The notes below the pieces were generated by a model. The model saw only the letters and a list, made by a program, of their open reading frames with translations, had not been told where the DNA came from and did no database searches. DNA of 64,000 nucleotides from an uncultured Algibacter sp. (GTDB taxonomy: Bacteria > Bacteroidota > Bacteroidia > Flavobacteriales > Flavobacteriaceae): positions 84,202-148,201 of the forward strand of contig CALGNX010000005.1 of the NCBI GenBank assembly GCA_937958265.1, written 5' to 3'. Positions 44,658-53,121 of this stretch are shown in pieces (position 1 is the first letter of the stretch; the number at the start of each line of letters is the position of its first letter). The position numbers and the translations under genes were made by a program.

Positions 44658-47600
44658 TCATTTCTTTAAAATATTCTTGAACTTTATTTTTATAAATCTG
44701 CTGCAAAGGTAAAGCTTGTCGGTTTAATATTTCTGTAGTTTGGAAATATTGTTTAGCCTTTGGCAATTCCGAATTAGTAGAATTACTATACAGTTTTTTA
44801 TTGGTGTTTGATTCTCGTTTATTATCCTCGCCTTGCTTTAGTGTAGCATTCTCCAATTTTAAAAGTTGATGTTTAAGCTCCATCATTTTTTGTAAAGTCT
44901 GGCGCGTAATACCATTATTTAGTAAATCCATTTCTACATTTTCCATACGTTTTAATAACCTATTTCCGTTTGGATTAATACCTTCTTTTAGTAACTTATC
45001 TTGTAAGGCTTGTCGCAGTTGTTGTTGCTGCTTGTATATTTCAAAAAGAAGATATTCTTGCCCTTCATCACTCCCTTTACCTTCTCCATTTTTATTTCCT
45101 TTTCCTTTATCGCCTTCTTTACCTCCTTTTTCACCACCTTTTTTATCTCCACCATCCTCACCTTTTCCAGGTTGCTTACCTTGTCCTTCTTTAGGTTTTC
45201 CACTCTCACCTTTCTTTAAACCCTCTTCCATCATTTTATTAAGCTCTTCTTGACTCATAATCATATCAGGTAGCTGCATGTCCCCTTCGCCTCCTTTACC
45301 CGCAGACATGCTCATACTTTGTTCCATATTATCAAGCGCATTACTTAAAAAATTAGCAAGATTGTTTGCAGCCGTAACCGCGTACTGCTGATTTGATAAA
45401 CCTTGAAAAACTTGATTATCAGCTAAACGCTCCAATGCTTTGTCTATATTATAATAAACCTCAGTTATTTCTGTATTTACCTCCTCAGATAATTTTGGCT
45501 GTCGCATAGATAGCGCAAACAGACTATCATCCACGTGTTCAAAATGTTCACGTAAACTATTCTGTTTTTTAAGATTATTGGCAAACGTATTTGAGTTACC
45601 ATCTAGTTTTTTAAATTGTTTCATCAAATCTTCTTGGTCGAAAGAAAATAGAACCAAATTATCCAAAATTTGGCGTAACATATCAGCATCCTCTTGCATT
45701 TTTTCAGATCCACCACCACTCATCGCACCTTGCATTTTAGCGCTCATTTGCTTCATCTTTTTACCCGCACTTTTTTGGCTTTTTTTTGCACTCTTCGCAT
45801 TCTGTTGTTTCTTTTCTTCAGAAACTTCACCCTTATTACCACTATCGTTTTTAGGCTCATTTTTTTCAAGAGCCTCACTCGCCTTTGTTTGCTCTGTATC
45901 TACTTCCTTTTCCTCCAACTTATCTCTTGGAATATCAATAGGCTTTTTCAATGCTTTACTTTCATTTTCTAAATCGTTTAAAGCTTTTTTAAAATCCTTA
46001 AATTTTTCATTCAATAAATCCTGTTCTTTTTTTGTATTGTCTTTAGGCTCCTTATTTGCCAATTTTTCTTGCTCTTCAGCCAATTTGGATAAGTCATCCT
46101 TAAGCCTTTCTAATTTTTTTTCAACATAAAACCGCTTAGTTAGTTCTAACAACTGCTCCAAACTTTTTTTCTTATTTTTATTTTGCTTGGATAGTTCGTC
46201 CAACTTTTTAATGAGCTCCTCTTTATTAATTTTATCTTGTATTTTTTCGATTTCTTTTAATAGTGCTTCATCCTTCTTTAGCTTTTCCTCGTTGTCCTTT
46301 AAACGCTTTTGTAAATCGTCCTTAAACTCGTCTTTCTTATCATTTTCATTTTGAAATTCTTGCAAATTATCCTTTAACTTTTTATTGAATTCCTTCATCA
46401 TTTTATCCTGCTCCTTTTGGCGTTTCAAAAAGTTTTCGAGTTTCTTTTTATCGTTAAAATTAAGGTTGCTTTTTTCCTTTTGCATTTTAGTTAACTCTTG
46501 CAAACTTTTATCCTGTTGGCTAAATTCCACCAGAGATTTATCCAAATCTTTAATAGTTTCGCTTTGTTCTTTCAAACTCTTTTCTTCCTCCTCTGCCTGA
46601 GTACGCTTCCTAAAAGAAAAAACATTGCTTTTTGCATGTTTAATTCTATTAACCTTATCATTATCAAAAACCTGAAAATATAGATCGTAAGCAACGCCAA
46701 CCTCAACATCTAAATTATTAGGAAAGGCACTTACAAATTCTGCAAAATTAGATTTAGCAACATCAATTTCAACGGTTTTTTTATTTTGCTCATCCTTAAC
46801 AGGATAATAAACCAATTGTAATTTACTAACCGCATAATCATCACTCACCTTACCGAAAAAATACAGCGATTGCAAGTCGACACTATCTTTTTTAACCTGT
46901 ACATTAATTACCGGAAATTCATCTTTTATAACGTTAATATTAAATCCTAAATTTTCGTAGTTACTTAATTTACTATTACTAGTACTTAAAATATAATCCA
47001 AATTTCCAGTGACTTGTTTTGATAATTCAAACGAGCCTTTTGCCTGTGCTTTAAATAAAAGCGTATCCTTTGCTATAAAAGACACACTACTTGTAGATTG
47101 GGTTTTAAGCTTCCATTTAATTACGGTACCCTCAGGCACTAATGCGTTGCCCGTACCTTTTAAAATGTTAGGCTGTTTGTTTGTGTGCTTAGGATAATTT
47201 AAAAACATTTCGAAACCTGTTAAAACAGGAATCTCAACTACATCTAAAATATAAGGCTTACTCCTTACACCGTTAGCCGAAAGCTGAAATTCTATAGGCT
47301 CCACAGTATCAGAAAACATGTACTCGAACGTACCAATATTAGTTTGCCTCAAAACATAAGTTTCGTTATTATATGTAATTTCAACATCTTTCGGCATAAC
47401 ATCGCCTAAAGTTTTAACCACCAAATTGAATTCTTTGTTTTCAATAGTGCTTAAATTTTCATTTACAACAAAAAACTGAAAAGGCGCAGGTGCCTCATAT
47501 GCCGTACTGTAATCAACAACACGCTTGTAACTATCGCTAAATACACTTGCATTACCTGTAAGAAGACATATAAAAATTATAAAAACCGGAATAGCTGCAT

Positions 47601-48063
47601 ATTTTAAATACCTTATATTTCCCTTAAAGTTAATTGCTAGTTTAAAAGGAACAGGCTTAAGCTCAATAGACTTCTGCTCTATACTTGCCAGAATTAATTC
47701 CGACTTACTATTGCTTTCTTGCAACTGCAAAATATTAAGTAACTTATCATTAACCGCAGGAAAATGCGAACCTATAATTTTAGAAGCATCTTGGTAATTT
47801 ATGCCATTTTTCAGTTTAAATAATTTAGCTAAAGGCATACATATAAATTTAATAAGTAGGCCCATTTCAACAGCTATGAAAAGCCAAAACATAACTGTTC
47901 GTGCGGCTGTATTTAACCACAAAATATGCTCAATAAAAAGGGTTAATAGAAAATAAAGAAGCCCTATTGCAAAAAACAAAATAGCCCCCTTAAATAACTC
48001 ATTAGTGTAATAACGCCTTATAAAGGCCTCCAATTTATTCTGTATGTTATTAAAATTAGTCAT
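44650..48063 (-). CDS. DUF4175 family large membrane protein
   Basis: 1137 residues. Two membrane segments lie near residues 25-45 and 55-75 and a third near 150-170; a periplasmic beta-rich part follows (about 170-480), then from about 490 a long, highly charged coiled-coil region very rich in Lys, Glu, Asp and Gln. Near 945-1000 is a low-complexity Gly/Lys/Glu stretch (GKGEDGGDKKGG and similar). The C-terminus contains EQQQLRQALQD-like helices. This is what I recognise as DUF4175; function unknown. It begins divergently from gltX and overlaps ybeY by eight bases. Confidence 0.8.
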   Translation of the reverse strand: MTNFNNIQNKLEAFIRRYYTNELFKGAILFFAIGLLYFLLTLFIEHILWLNTAARTVMFWLFIAVEMGLLIKFICMPLAKLFKLKNGINYQDASKIIGSHFPAVNDKLLNILQLQESNSKSELILASIEQKSIELKPVPFKLAINFKGNIRYLKYAAIPVFIIFICLLTGNASVFSDSYKRVVDYSTAYEAPAPFQFFVVNENLSTIENKEFNLVVKTLGDVMPKDVEITYNNETYVLRQTNIGTFEYMFSDTVEPIEFQLSANGVRSKPYILDVVEIPVLTGFEMFLNYPKHTNKQPNILKGTGNALVPEGTVIKWKLKTQSTSSVSFIAKDTLLFKAQAKGSFELSKQVTGNLDYILSTSNSKLSNYENLGFNINVIKDEFPVINVQVKKDSVDLQSLYFFGKVSDDYAVSKLQLVYYPVKDEQNKKTVEIDVAKSNFAEFVSAFPNNLDVEVGVAYDLYFQVFDNDKVNRIKHAKSNVFSFRKRTQAEEEEKSLKEQSETIKDLDKSLVEFSQQDKSLQELTKMQKEKSNLNFNDKKKLENFLKRQKEQDKMMKEFNKKLKDNLQEFQNENDKKDEFKDDLQKRLKDNEEKLKKDEALLKEIEKIQDKINKEELIKKLDELSKQNKNKKKSLEQLLELTKRFYVEKKLERLKDDLSKLAEEQEKLANKEPKDNTKKEQDLLNEKFKDFKKALNDLENESKALKKPIDIPRDKLEEKEVDTEQTKASEALEKNEPKNDSGNKGEVSEEKKQQNAKSAKKSQKSAGKKMKQMSAKMQGAMSGGGSEKMQEDADMLRQILDNLVLFSFDQEDLMKQFKKLDGNSNTFANNLKKQNSLREHFEHVDDSLFALSMRQPKLSEEVNTEITEVYYNIDKALERLADNQVFQGLSNQQYAVTAANNLANFLSNALDNMEQSMSMSAGKGGEGDMQLPDMIMSQEELNKMMEEGLKKGESGKPKEGQGKQPGKGEDGGDKKGGEKGGKEGDKGKGNKNGEGKGSDEGQEYLLFEIYKQQQQLRQALQDKLLKEGINPNGNRLLKRMENVEMDLLNNGITRQTLQKMMELKHQLLKLENATLKQGEDNKRESNTNKKLYSNSTNSELPKAKQYFQTTEILNRQALPLQQIYKNKVQEYFKEMND

Positions 48064-48242
48064 AGCAAGTTATATACAATAAACATAAATAATTAAAATA
48101 CTAATTTACAATTTTATTTTTGTAGGACTTATAGTATCCTATTAATAACATGTAAAGCCTAAATAACAAGCTAAAGACCTAACATGCGTAGCGCTAAAAC
48201 AATTTCGCAAACAACAGGGCGTAAAAAAAGCATGTATAGTTG

Positions 48243-48250
48243 TATATTTG
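48243..48250 (+). promoter_or_regulatory. -7 element for gltX
   Basis: TATATTTG, exact TAnnTTTG match, 18 bases before the ATG of gltX. An upstream TTG start within this element can be excluded on this basis. Confidence 0.45.
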
Positions 48251-48268
48251 CAACCTAAAATTTTAACC

Positions 48269-49780
48269 ATGACCAACAATGTTCGTGTGCGCTTTGCACC
48301 TAGCCCAACAGGACCACTGCATATTGGCGGTGTACGTACCGCTTTATTCAACTACCTCTTTGCAAAAAAATTTAACGGTACATTCGTTTTAAGAATTGAG
48401 GATACCGATCAAAATAGATATGTTGAAGGTGCCGAAAATTACATAATTGATGCTTTAAATTGGTGCGGTATAAATTTTGATGAAGGTCCTAACACTAATG
48501 AAACTTTTGGACCATACAGACAAAGTGAACGTAAACATTTATACAAAGCTTACGCTGAAAAATTAATTGCCACAAACAACGCTTACTATGCTTTTGATAC
48601 TGCTGAAGCTCTAGATGAAGCAAGGAAAAAAAATGAATCTGAAGGAAAAACCTTTATTTACAATTGGCATAACAGATTAACGTTAAACAATTCTTTATCC
48701 CTCCCTGCCGAGGCTGTACAAGCCAAGTTAGCTGCGGGAGATGATTATGTAATACGATTTAAATCGCCCGAAAATGAAACACTACATTTAACCGATATAA
48801 TTCGAGGCAATATTAAAATAGATACTAATGTGCTAGATGATAAAGTTTTATTTAAAAGTGATGGGATGCCAACTTACCATTTAGCCAATATTGTAGACGA
48901 CCATTTAATGGAAATCTCGCATGTTATAAGGGGTGAGGAATGGTTACCAAGTTTGGCTTTACACTACCAATTATACACAGCCTTTGGTTGGAATATACCA
49001 GAATTTGCACATTTGCCACTTATTTTAAAACCGACAGGAAAAGGTAAATTAAGTAAACGCGATGGTGATAAATTAGGTTTCCCTGTTTTTCCATTACAGT
49101 GGAAAGACCCCAAAACAGACGCTATTTCCAAAGGTTATAAAGAGGATGGATATTTCCCAGATGCCATGGTAAATTTCTTAGCTTTTTTAGGTTGGAACCC
49201 TGGTACAGAACAAGAAATTTTTAGTCTAGAAGAATTGGTTACAGCTTTCGATTTAAAGAAAGTAAACAAAGCAGGTGCTCGTTTTGATCCTGACAAAATA
49301 AAATGGTTTAACCACCATTACATGCAAGAACAAAATACCGAGGCTTTAACCGCGGCTTTTAAAAACCAACGCACCGAATTAAATACCATAGATACAGGTT
49401 ATATTGCTATGGTAATTGAACTTATAAAAGAACGTGCGACTTTTGTAAGCGAGTTTTGGGATTTAAGTCATTTTTTCTTTGTAGCTCCTAAAACATATGA
49501 TGAAAAAGCATCTAAAAAGGCTTTTAAAGACGGTACTGAAACTGTTTTATTAAAAGTTATTTCAATTATCAATACTATTGAAGACTTTACTGTTGAGAAT
49601 ATGAAAAAGGATATAAAAGGCTGGATAACAGATAATGATATTGGGTTTGGCAAAGTAATGATGCCACTACGTTTAGCGCTTGTTGGTGCTTTACAAGGTC
49701 CCGATGTTTTCGATATTATGTACATGATTGGAAAGGCAGAAACTATAAAACGAATTGAAAAAGTAAATGCAATCTTGTAA
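48269..49780 (+). CDS. gltX: Glutamyl-tRNA synthetase
   Basis: 503 residues from the ATG at 48269. It charges tRNA-Glu in the cytoplasm. RFAPSPTGPLHIGGVRTALF at residues 8-27 has the class I HIGH motif (HIGG), LRIEDTDQNRYVEG follows, and GKGKLSKRDGDKLGF near 258 is the KMSKS loop (KLSKR form). LGWNPGTEQEIFSLEELV and the C-terminal anticodon-binding helices complete it. Single gene, divergent from DUF4175, with an intrinsic terminator. Confidence 0.97.
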   Translation: MTNNVRVRFAPSPTGPLHIGGVRTALFNYLFAKKFNGTFVLRIEDTDQNRYVEGAENYIIDALNWCGINFDEGPNTNETFGPYRQSERKHLYKAYAEKLIATNNAYYAFDTAEALDEARKKNESEGKTFIYNWHNRLTLNNSLSLPAEAVQAKLAAGDDYVIRFKSPENETLHLTDIIRGNIKIDTNVLDDKVLFKSDGMPTYHLANIVDDHLMEISHVIRGEEWLPSLALHYQLYTAFGWNIPEFAHLPLILKPTGKGKLSKRDGDKLGFPVFPLQWKDPKTDAISKGYKEDGYFPDAMVNFLAFLGWNPGTEQEIFSLEELVTAFDLKKVNKAGARFDPDKIKWFNHHYMQEQNTEALTAAFKNQRTELNTIDTGYIAMVIELIKERATFVSEFWDLSHFFFVAPKTYDEKASKKAFKDGTETVLLKVISIINTIEDFTVENMKKDIKGWITDNDIGFGKVMMPLRLALVGALQGPDVFDIMYMIGKAETIKRIEKVNAIL

Positions 49781-49830
49781 ATTTTATAACATTATTAAAT
49801 ACACCACATTTAAACAATTTATAGTGCAAG

Positions 49831-49870
49831 AGACTTCAAATATTTAATAAATATTTGAAGTCTTTTTTTT
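49831..49870 (+). terminator. Intrinsic terminator after gltX
   Basis: A 15-bp perfect stem (AGACTTCAAATATTT and its complement) with a three-base loop, followed by seven further T. It lies 50 bases after the stop. Confidence 0.9.
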
Positions 49871-50172
49871 ATAAAATATAACTGTAACGTAAAAAATAGA
49901 AAAGGTAAAATAATTTAGAAGTCCTCCTCTAACTAGATTAGTTTACAAAATGAAATAATATACAAGAAATTGAATTACTATAAAGTAACTAATCCTAAAA
50001 AACACCATACTAAAACTTAAAGCTGTTAATACCTGCAAAAAAACATATTGTCTCTATTTTGAAAATATCAAAATACAACAGCTAACCTTTATAATACATA
50101 TATTTGTAATAACAGTGAATATATATTACTTGATTTTTGTACTTTAAATTCTAAACCCTAAAAAAACAGATC
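49871..50172. other. Intergenic region before the SPFH gene
   Basis: AT-rich and without a supported gene. A TGATTTTTG close to the SPFH start resembles a -7 element but lacks the TA. Confidence 0.45.
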
Positions 50173-51096
50173 ATGAACTACTTCCTAATTATTACCTCGG
50201 CATTCGGAATACTTATTTTAATTTCCTCAATTTTTATTGTCAAACAGAAAACTGCTGCTATTGTAGAACGCTTTGGCAAATTTCACTCTATTAGACAATC
50301 TGGTTTTCAAATGAAAATTCCATTTATCGACAAAATTTCGGGTAAATTAAGTTTAAAAATTCAGCAATTAGATGTAATTATAGAAACAAAAACATTAGAT
50401 GATGTTTTTGTTCGTTTAAAAGTCTCTGTACAATACCGTGTTATAAAAGATAAGGTGTATGACGCTTTTTATCAATTGGATTACCCACATGAACAAATTA
50501 CATCTTATGTTTTTGATGTAGTACGTGCAGAAGTACCAAAAATGAAATTAGACGATGTATTTGTTAAAAAGGATGATATTGCTTTAGCCGTTAAAGCAGA
50601 ATTGAATGATGCTATGCTAGAGTACGGCTTTGATATTATAAAAACTTTAGTAACCGATATTGATCCTGATGCACAAGTAAAAGAAGCCATGAATAGAATT
50701 AATGCGGCCGATAGAGAAAAAACAGCTGCACAATTTGAAGGTGATGCTGCACGTATATTAATTGTTGAAAAAGCGAAAGCTGAGGCAGAAAGTAAACGTT
50801 TACAAGGCCAAGGTATAGCAGATCAACGACGTGAAATTGCACGTGGTTTAGAAGAGTCTGTCGAGGTTCTTAACCGTGTAGGTATAAATAGTCAAGAAGC
50901 TTCTGCATTGATTGTTGTAACGCAGCATTACGACACGTTACAATCTTTAGGAGAGGAGACCAATAGTAACCTAATTTTATTACCAAACGCACCACAAGCA
51001 GGTAGTAATATGTTAAATGATATGGTGGCTAGCTTTGCCGCAAGTAACCAAATAGGCGAAGCCATGAAAGAAGCTAGAGAGAAAAAAGATAACTAG
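50173..51096 (+). CDS. SPFH/band 7 domain protein (prohibitin-like)
   Basis: 307 residues: a membrane helix at the N-terminus (YFLIITSAFGILILISSIFIV), then a band 7 domain (KTAAIVERFGKFHSIRQSGF, VFVRLKVSVQYRVI, VRAEVPKMKLDDVFVKKDDI, DIDPDAQVKEAMNRINAADR) and an Ala/Glu-rich coiled coil with the LQGQGIADQRREIARG motif. SPFH proteins form large membrane rings that organise proteases or membrane domains (family knowledge). No NfeD-like neighbour is present. Single gene with a terminator. Confidence 0.88.
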   Translation: MNYFLIITSAFGILILISSIFIVKQKTAAIVERFGKFHSIRQSGFQMKIPFIDKISGKLSLKIQQLDVIIETKTLDDVFVRLKVSVQYRVIKDKVYDAFYQLDYPHEQITSYVFDVVRAEVPKMKLDDVFVKKDDIALAVKAELNDAMLEYGFDIIKTLVTDIDPDAQVKEAMNRINAADREKTAAQFEGDAARILIVEKAKAEAESKRLQGQGIADQRREIARGLEESVEVLNRVGINSQEASALIVVTQHYDTLQSLGEETNSNLILLPNAPQAGSNMLNDMVASFAASNQIGEAMKEAREKKDN

Positions 51097-51147
51097 TAAA
51101 TCCATTTATAAGAACACCTTTGTTACTTTATAACAAACTATTTATTT

Positions 51148-51187
51148 AAAAGAAAAAAGAATAGCATGTGCTATTCTTTTTTCTTTT
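51148..51187. terminator. Bidirectional intrinsic terminator
   Basis: A 40-base inverted repeat with core GAATAGCA/TGCTATTC, flanked by A-rich and T-rich tracts, located between two convergent genes. It can end transcription from both sides. Confidence 0.85.
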
Positions 51188-51250
51188 AACCCCTATTAAC
51201 TAAAACTATTTTGTGTAATATTTATCTCCTATTTGGATTAGAATTAAATT

Positions 51251-51748
51251 TTATAATCTATTAAAATTAAGTTTTTTCTCAATTTTAGGGCCTTTCCTAT
51301 CACTAATTTTCGCCGGAAAAGATAACGATGTACTCGTAAATGTAGTTCCAAAAGTAATGTTAGCATAATATACTTGCTTTATGGCTTCTTTAACTTGTTT
51401 ACTCGTCAATTCCCTTAAAGGATGAATAAACACAGACCACAATATACCATCTGAGACAGCATACTTAACATCCAAAGCTGTGTGAAAATTAGCTACTAAC
51501 GATGCTTTTAATAAATCTTCAGTAAGCCTATTGGCATCTAAAATTGGCGACATAATACGCATTCTATTATGGCTTTCATCAGTAAGCGAGATTATAGGCA
51601 CCTTGCTAATATGAAACTGCCAAGACCCGCTTTGCCCCTTTATAGAATCACTAACAGTTGTATAAATAGCTTCGAGTGTATCATTATTCATATCCTGTCC
51701 CATAATAAAACAAGGCAAAACAAAAAATAAGAATTTAATTGTTCTCAT
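51251..51748 (-). CDS. Secreted protein of unknown function
   Basis: 165 residues. A signal peptide (MRTIKFLFFVLPCFIMGQ) with likely cleavage after Gly-Gln gives an exported protein. The mature part has HISKVPIISLTDESHNRMRIMSP and LLKASLVANFHTALDVKYAV but no family I recognise. It lies 58 bp downstream of the FemAB-like gene on the same strand and might be co-transcribed. Probably restricted to flavobacteria; function unknown. Confidence 0.6.
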   Translation of the reverse strand: MRTIKFLFFVLPCFIMGQDMNNDTLEAIYTTVSDSIKGQSGSWQFHISKVPIISLTDESHNRMRIMSPILDANRLTEDLLKASLVANFHTALDVKYAVSDGILWSVFIHPLRELTSKQVKEAIKQVYYANITFGTTFTSTSLSFPAKISDRKGPKIEKKLNFNRL

Positions 51749-51806
51749 AAAATAGATTTACCTTATTTACGTCGAATAAATAAACCTAACCAAACAAAAA
51801 AACAAG

Positions 51807-52964
51807 TTAATCTTTAAACGGGTGCCGTTGCTTCCATACAATAGTAGGATTCATAAATTTAAAAACAGGATTTAAAAGTGTATTAAATAACCTATTGGTA
51901 TGCTTTAAATACATAACCATATCGAATGGCTTAGCCCCTACCGAACTTTTAATTTCCAGAGCGGTTCTTGCATATACCACTACCGAAAATTTATTACAAA
52001 TAGCAAAATTTAGCATATCGTAAAGCATATTTAAATACAATTGGTTTTGCTTTTGGTACGCTGGATTGTAACCTAAAAAATAAGTCTCTAATTTTTTATT
52101 ATTTAATAGTAAAGTATAAAACCCTATGAGTTCATTATTTCGATAATAGCCAAAAATTTTAAAGTCATCCTTAAGCTCTAATTTAAGGCTGTAAAAATGA
52201 TTTTCAGTTAGTACGAAGGTGTTAAATTTGGCCTTACTAGATACATTTTTATACAACGTATGCAGTATTTTTGATTTATTTTTAATCGTAACCAAATCCA
52301 TCTCTTCAATTTGGATGTCCTTACATTTCTTTCTAGCACTTTTGTACCTATCTCTATATTTTTTGGATAAATTAGCCTTATAATGTTCAATTGTTTCCCA
52401 ATTTTCTTTTAATGGTAATAGCATATTGGGCTGCACAGATACTTGATGTAATTTTAAGGTTTTAAAACTACTTATACCGTAAGCTCTACCACTGTTTACA
52501 AAATAATCCTTCAGCATAATAAGCCGAATTTCTTTTTTCTGATATATTTTAATTTGTTGTTTTATTACGCTTAAAGCGGAAAAAATCGTTTTAACAAATT
52601 GGAGTTGTGAAATACTTTTTTCGTTAAAAGAAAAGCCATGCTGTCCTGTATGAGTTAAATTACCAACCACCAGAATATCGCCTTTTAATAGCTTTGCAAT
52701 TGTATTTTTAAAAAATGATTTTAAACCAGATACATCAGTTTTTTTTAACATATCCTCAAAATATAACTGAAGGTGTTGTACTAAAGTAATGCCTACCAAT
52801 TTATTATTTTTAAAAACACCGATATATAACAACTGCATATTATTGGGCGTAGAATTCTCCAATGCTTTTAAATATCGTGATTTTAAAAAAATATCGTGCT
52901 CTGCTAAGGTATCCCAAGAGTTAGGAAACTCCTTAGTAGATTTATAAATGCTATAACGTATCAA
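51807..52964 (-). CDS. FemAB/GNAT-like acyltransferase
   Basis: 385 residues. The C-terminal half resembles the GNAT fold of peptidoglycan-type or FemAB-like transferases: NLSKKYRDRYKSARKK followed by IFGYYRNNELIGFYTLLLNN and LETYFLGYNPAYQKQNQLYLNMLYDML, the pattern of acetyl-CoA or aminoacyl binding. The N-terminal half has a related fold (LLYIGVFKNNKLVGITLVQH). Start is TTG at 52964, since no in-frame ATG is near; it gives MIRYSIYKS. Substrate unknown. Confidence 0.65.
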   Translation of the reverse strand: MIRYSIYKSTKEFPNSWDTLAEHDIFLKSRYLKALENSTPNNMQLLYIGVFKNNKLVGITLVQHLQLYFEDMLKKTDVSGLKSFFKNTIAKLLKGDILVVGNLTHTGQHGFSFNEKSISQLQFVKTIFSALSVIKQQIKIYQKKEIRLIMLKDYFVNSGRAYGISSFKTLKLHQVSVQPNMLLPLKENWETIEHYKANLSKKYRDRYKSARKKCKDIQIEEMDLVTIKNKSKILHTLYKNVSSKAKFNTFVLTENHFYSLKLELKDDFKIFGYYRNNELIGFYTLLLNNKKLETYFLGYNPAYQKQNQLYLNMLYDMLNFAICNKFSVVVYARTALEIKSSVGAKPFDMVMYLKHTNRLFNTLLNPVFKFMNPTIVWKQRHPFKD

Positions 52965-53030
52965 TATGAAAGCTTTTGAAATTGAAAATTACAATTCTCA
53001 ATCTTCAAATAGGTTTAAAAAAATTATTTT

Positions 53031-53104
53031 ATAGCATGATAATTCACACAAAACTTTAGTGCTAACCACTATTTTTTATTCAATTAGAGTGTTTATCATG
53101 CTAT
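53031..53104. repeat. Inverted repeat in the glnS-FemAB gap
   Basis: Exact 12-base arms ATAGCATGATAA (53031-53042) and TTATCATGCTAT (53093-53104), 50 bases apart, with further partial pairing inside (CACAC against GTGT). It lies 18 bases downstream of the glnS stop. It has no T run of a terminator. Confidence 0.55.
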
Positions 53105-53121
53105 TTTAGAACAAGTACTTA

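Noticed and set aside
45578..46129. Long open frame opposite the DUF4175 gene
   Set aside because: It is a Ser/Phe/Leu-rich shadow caused by the Lys/Glu-rich coding strand; no family match.
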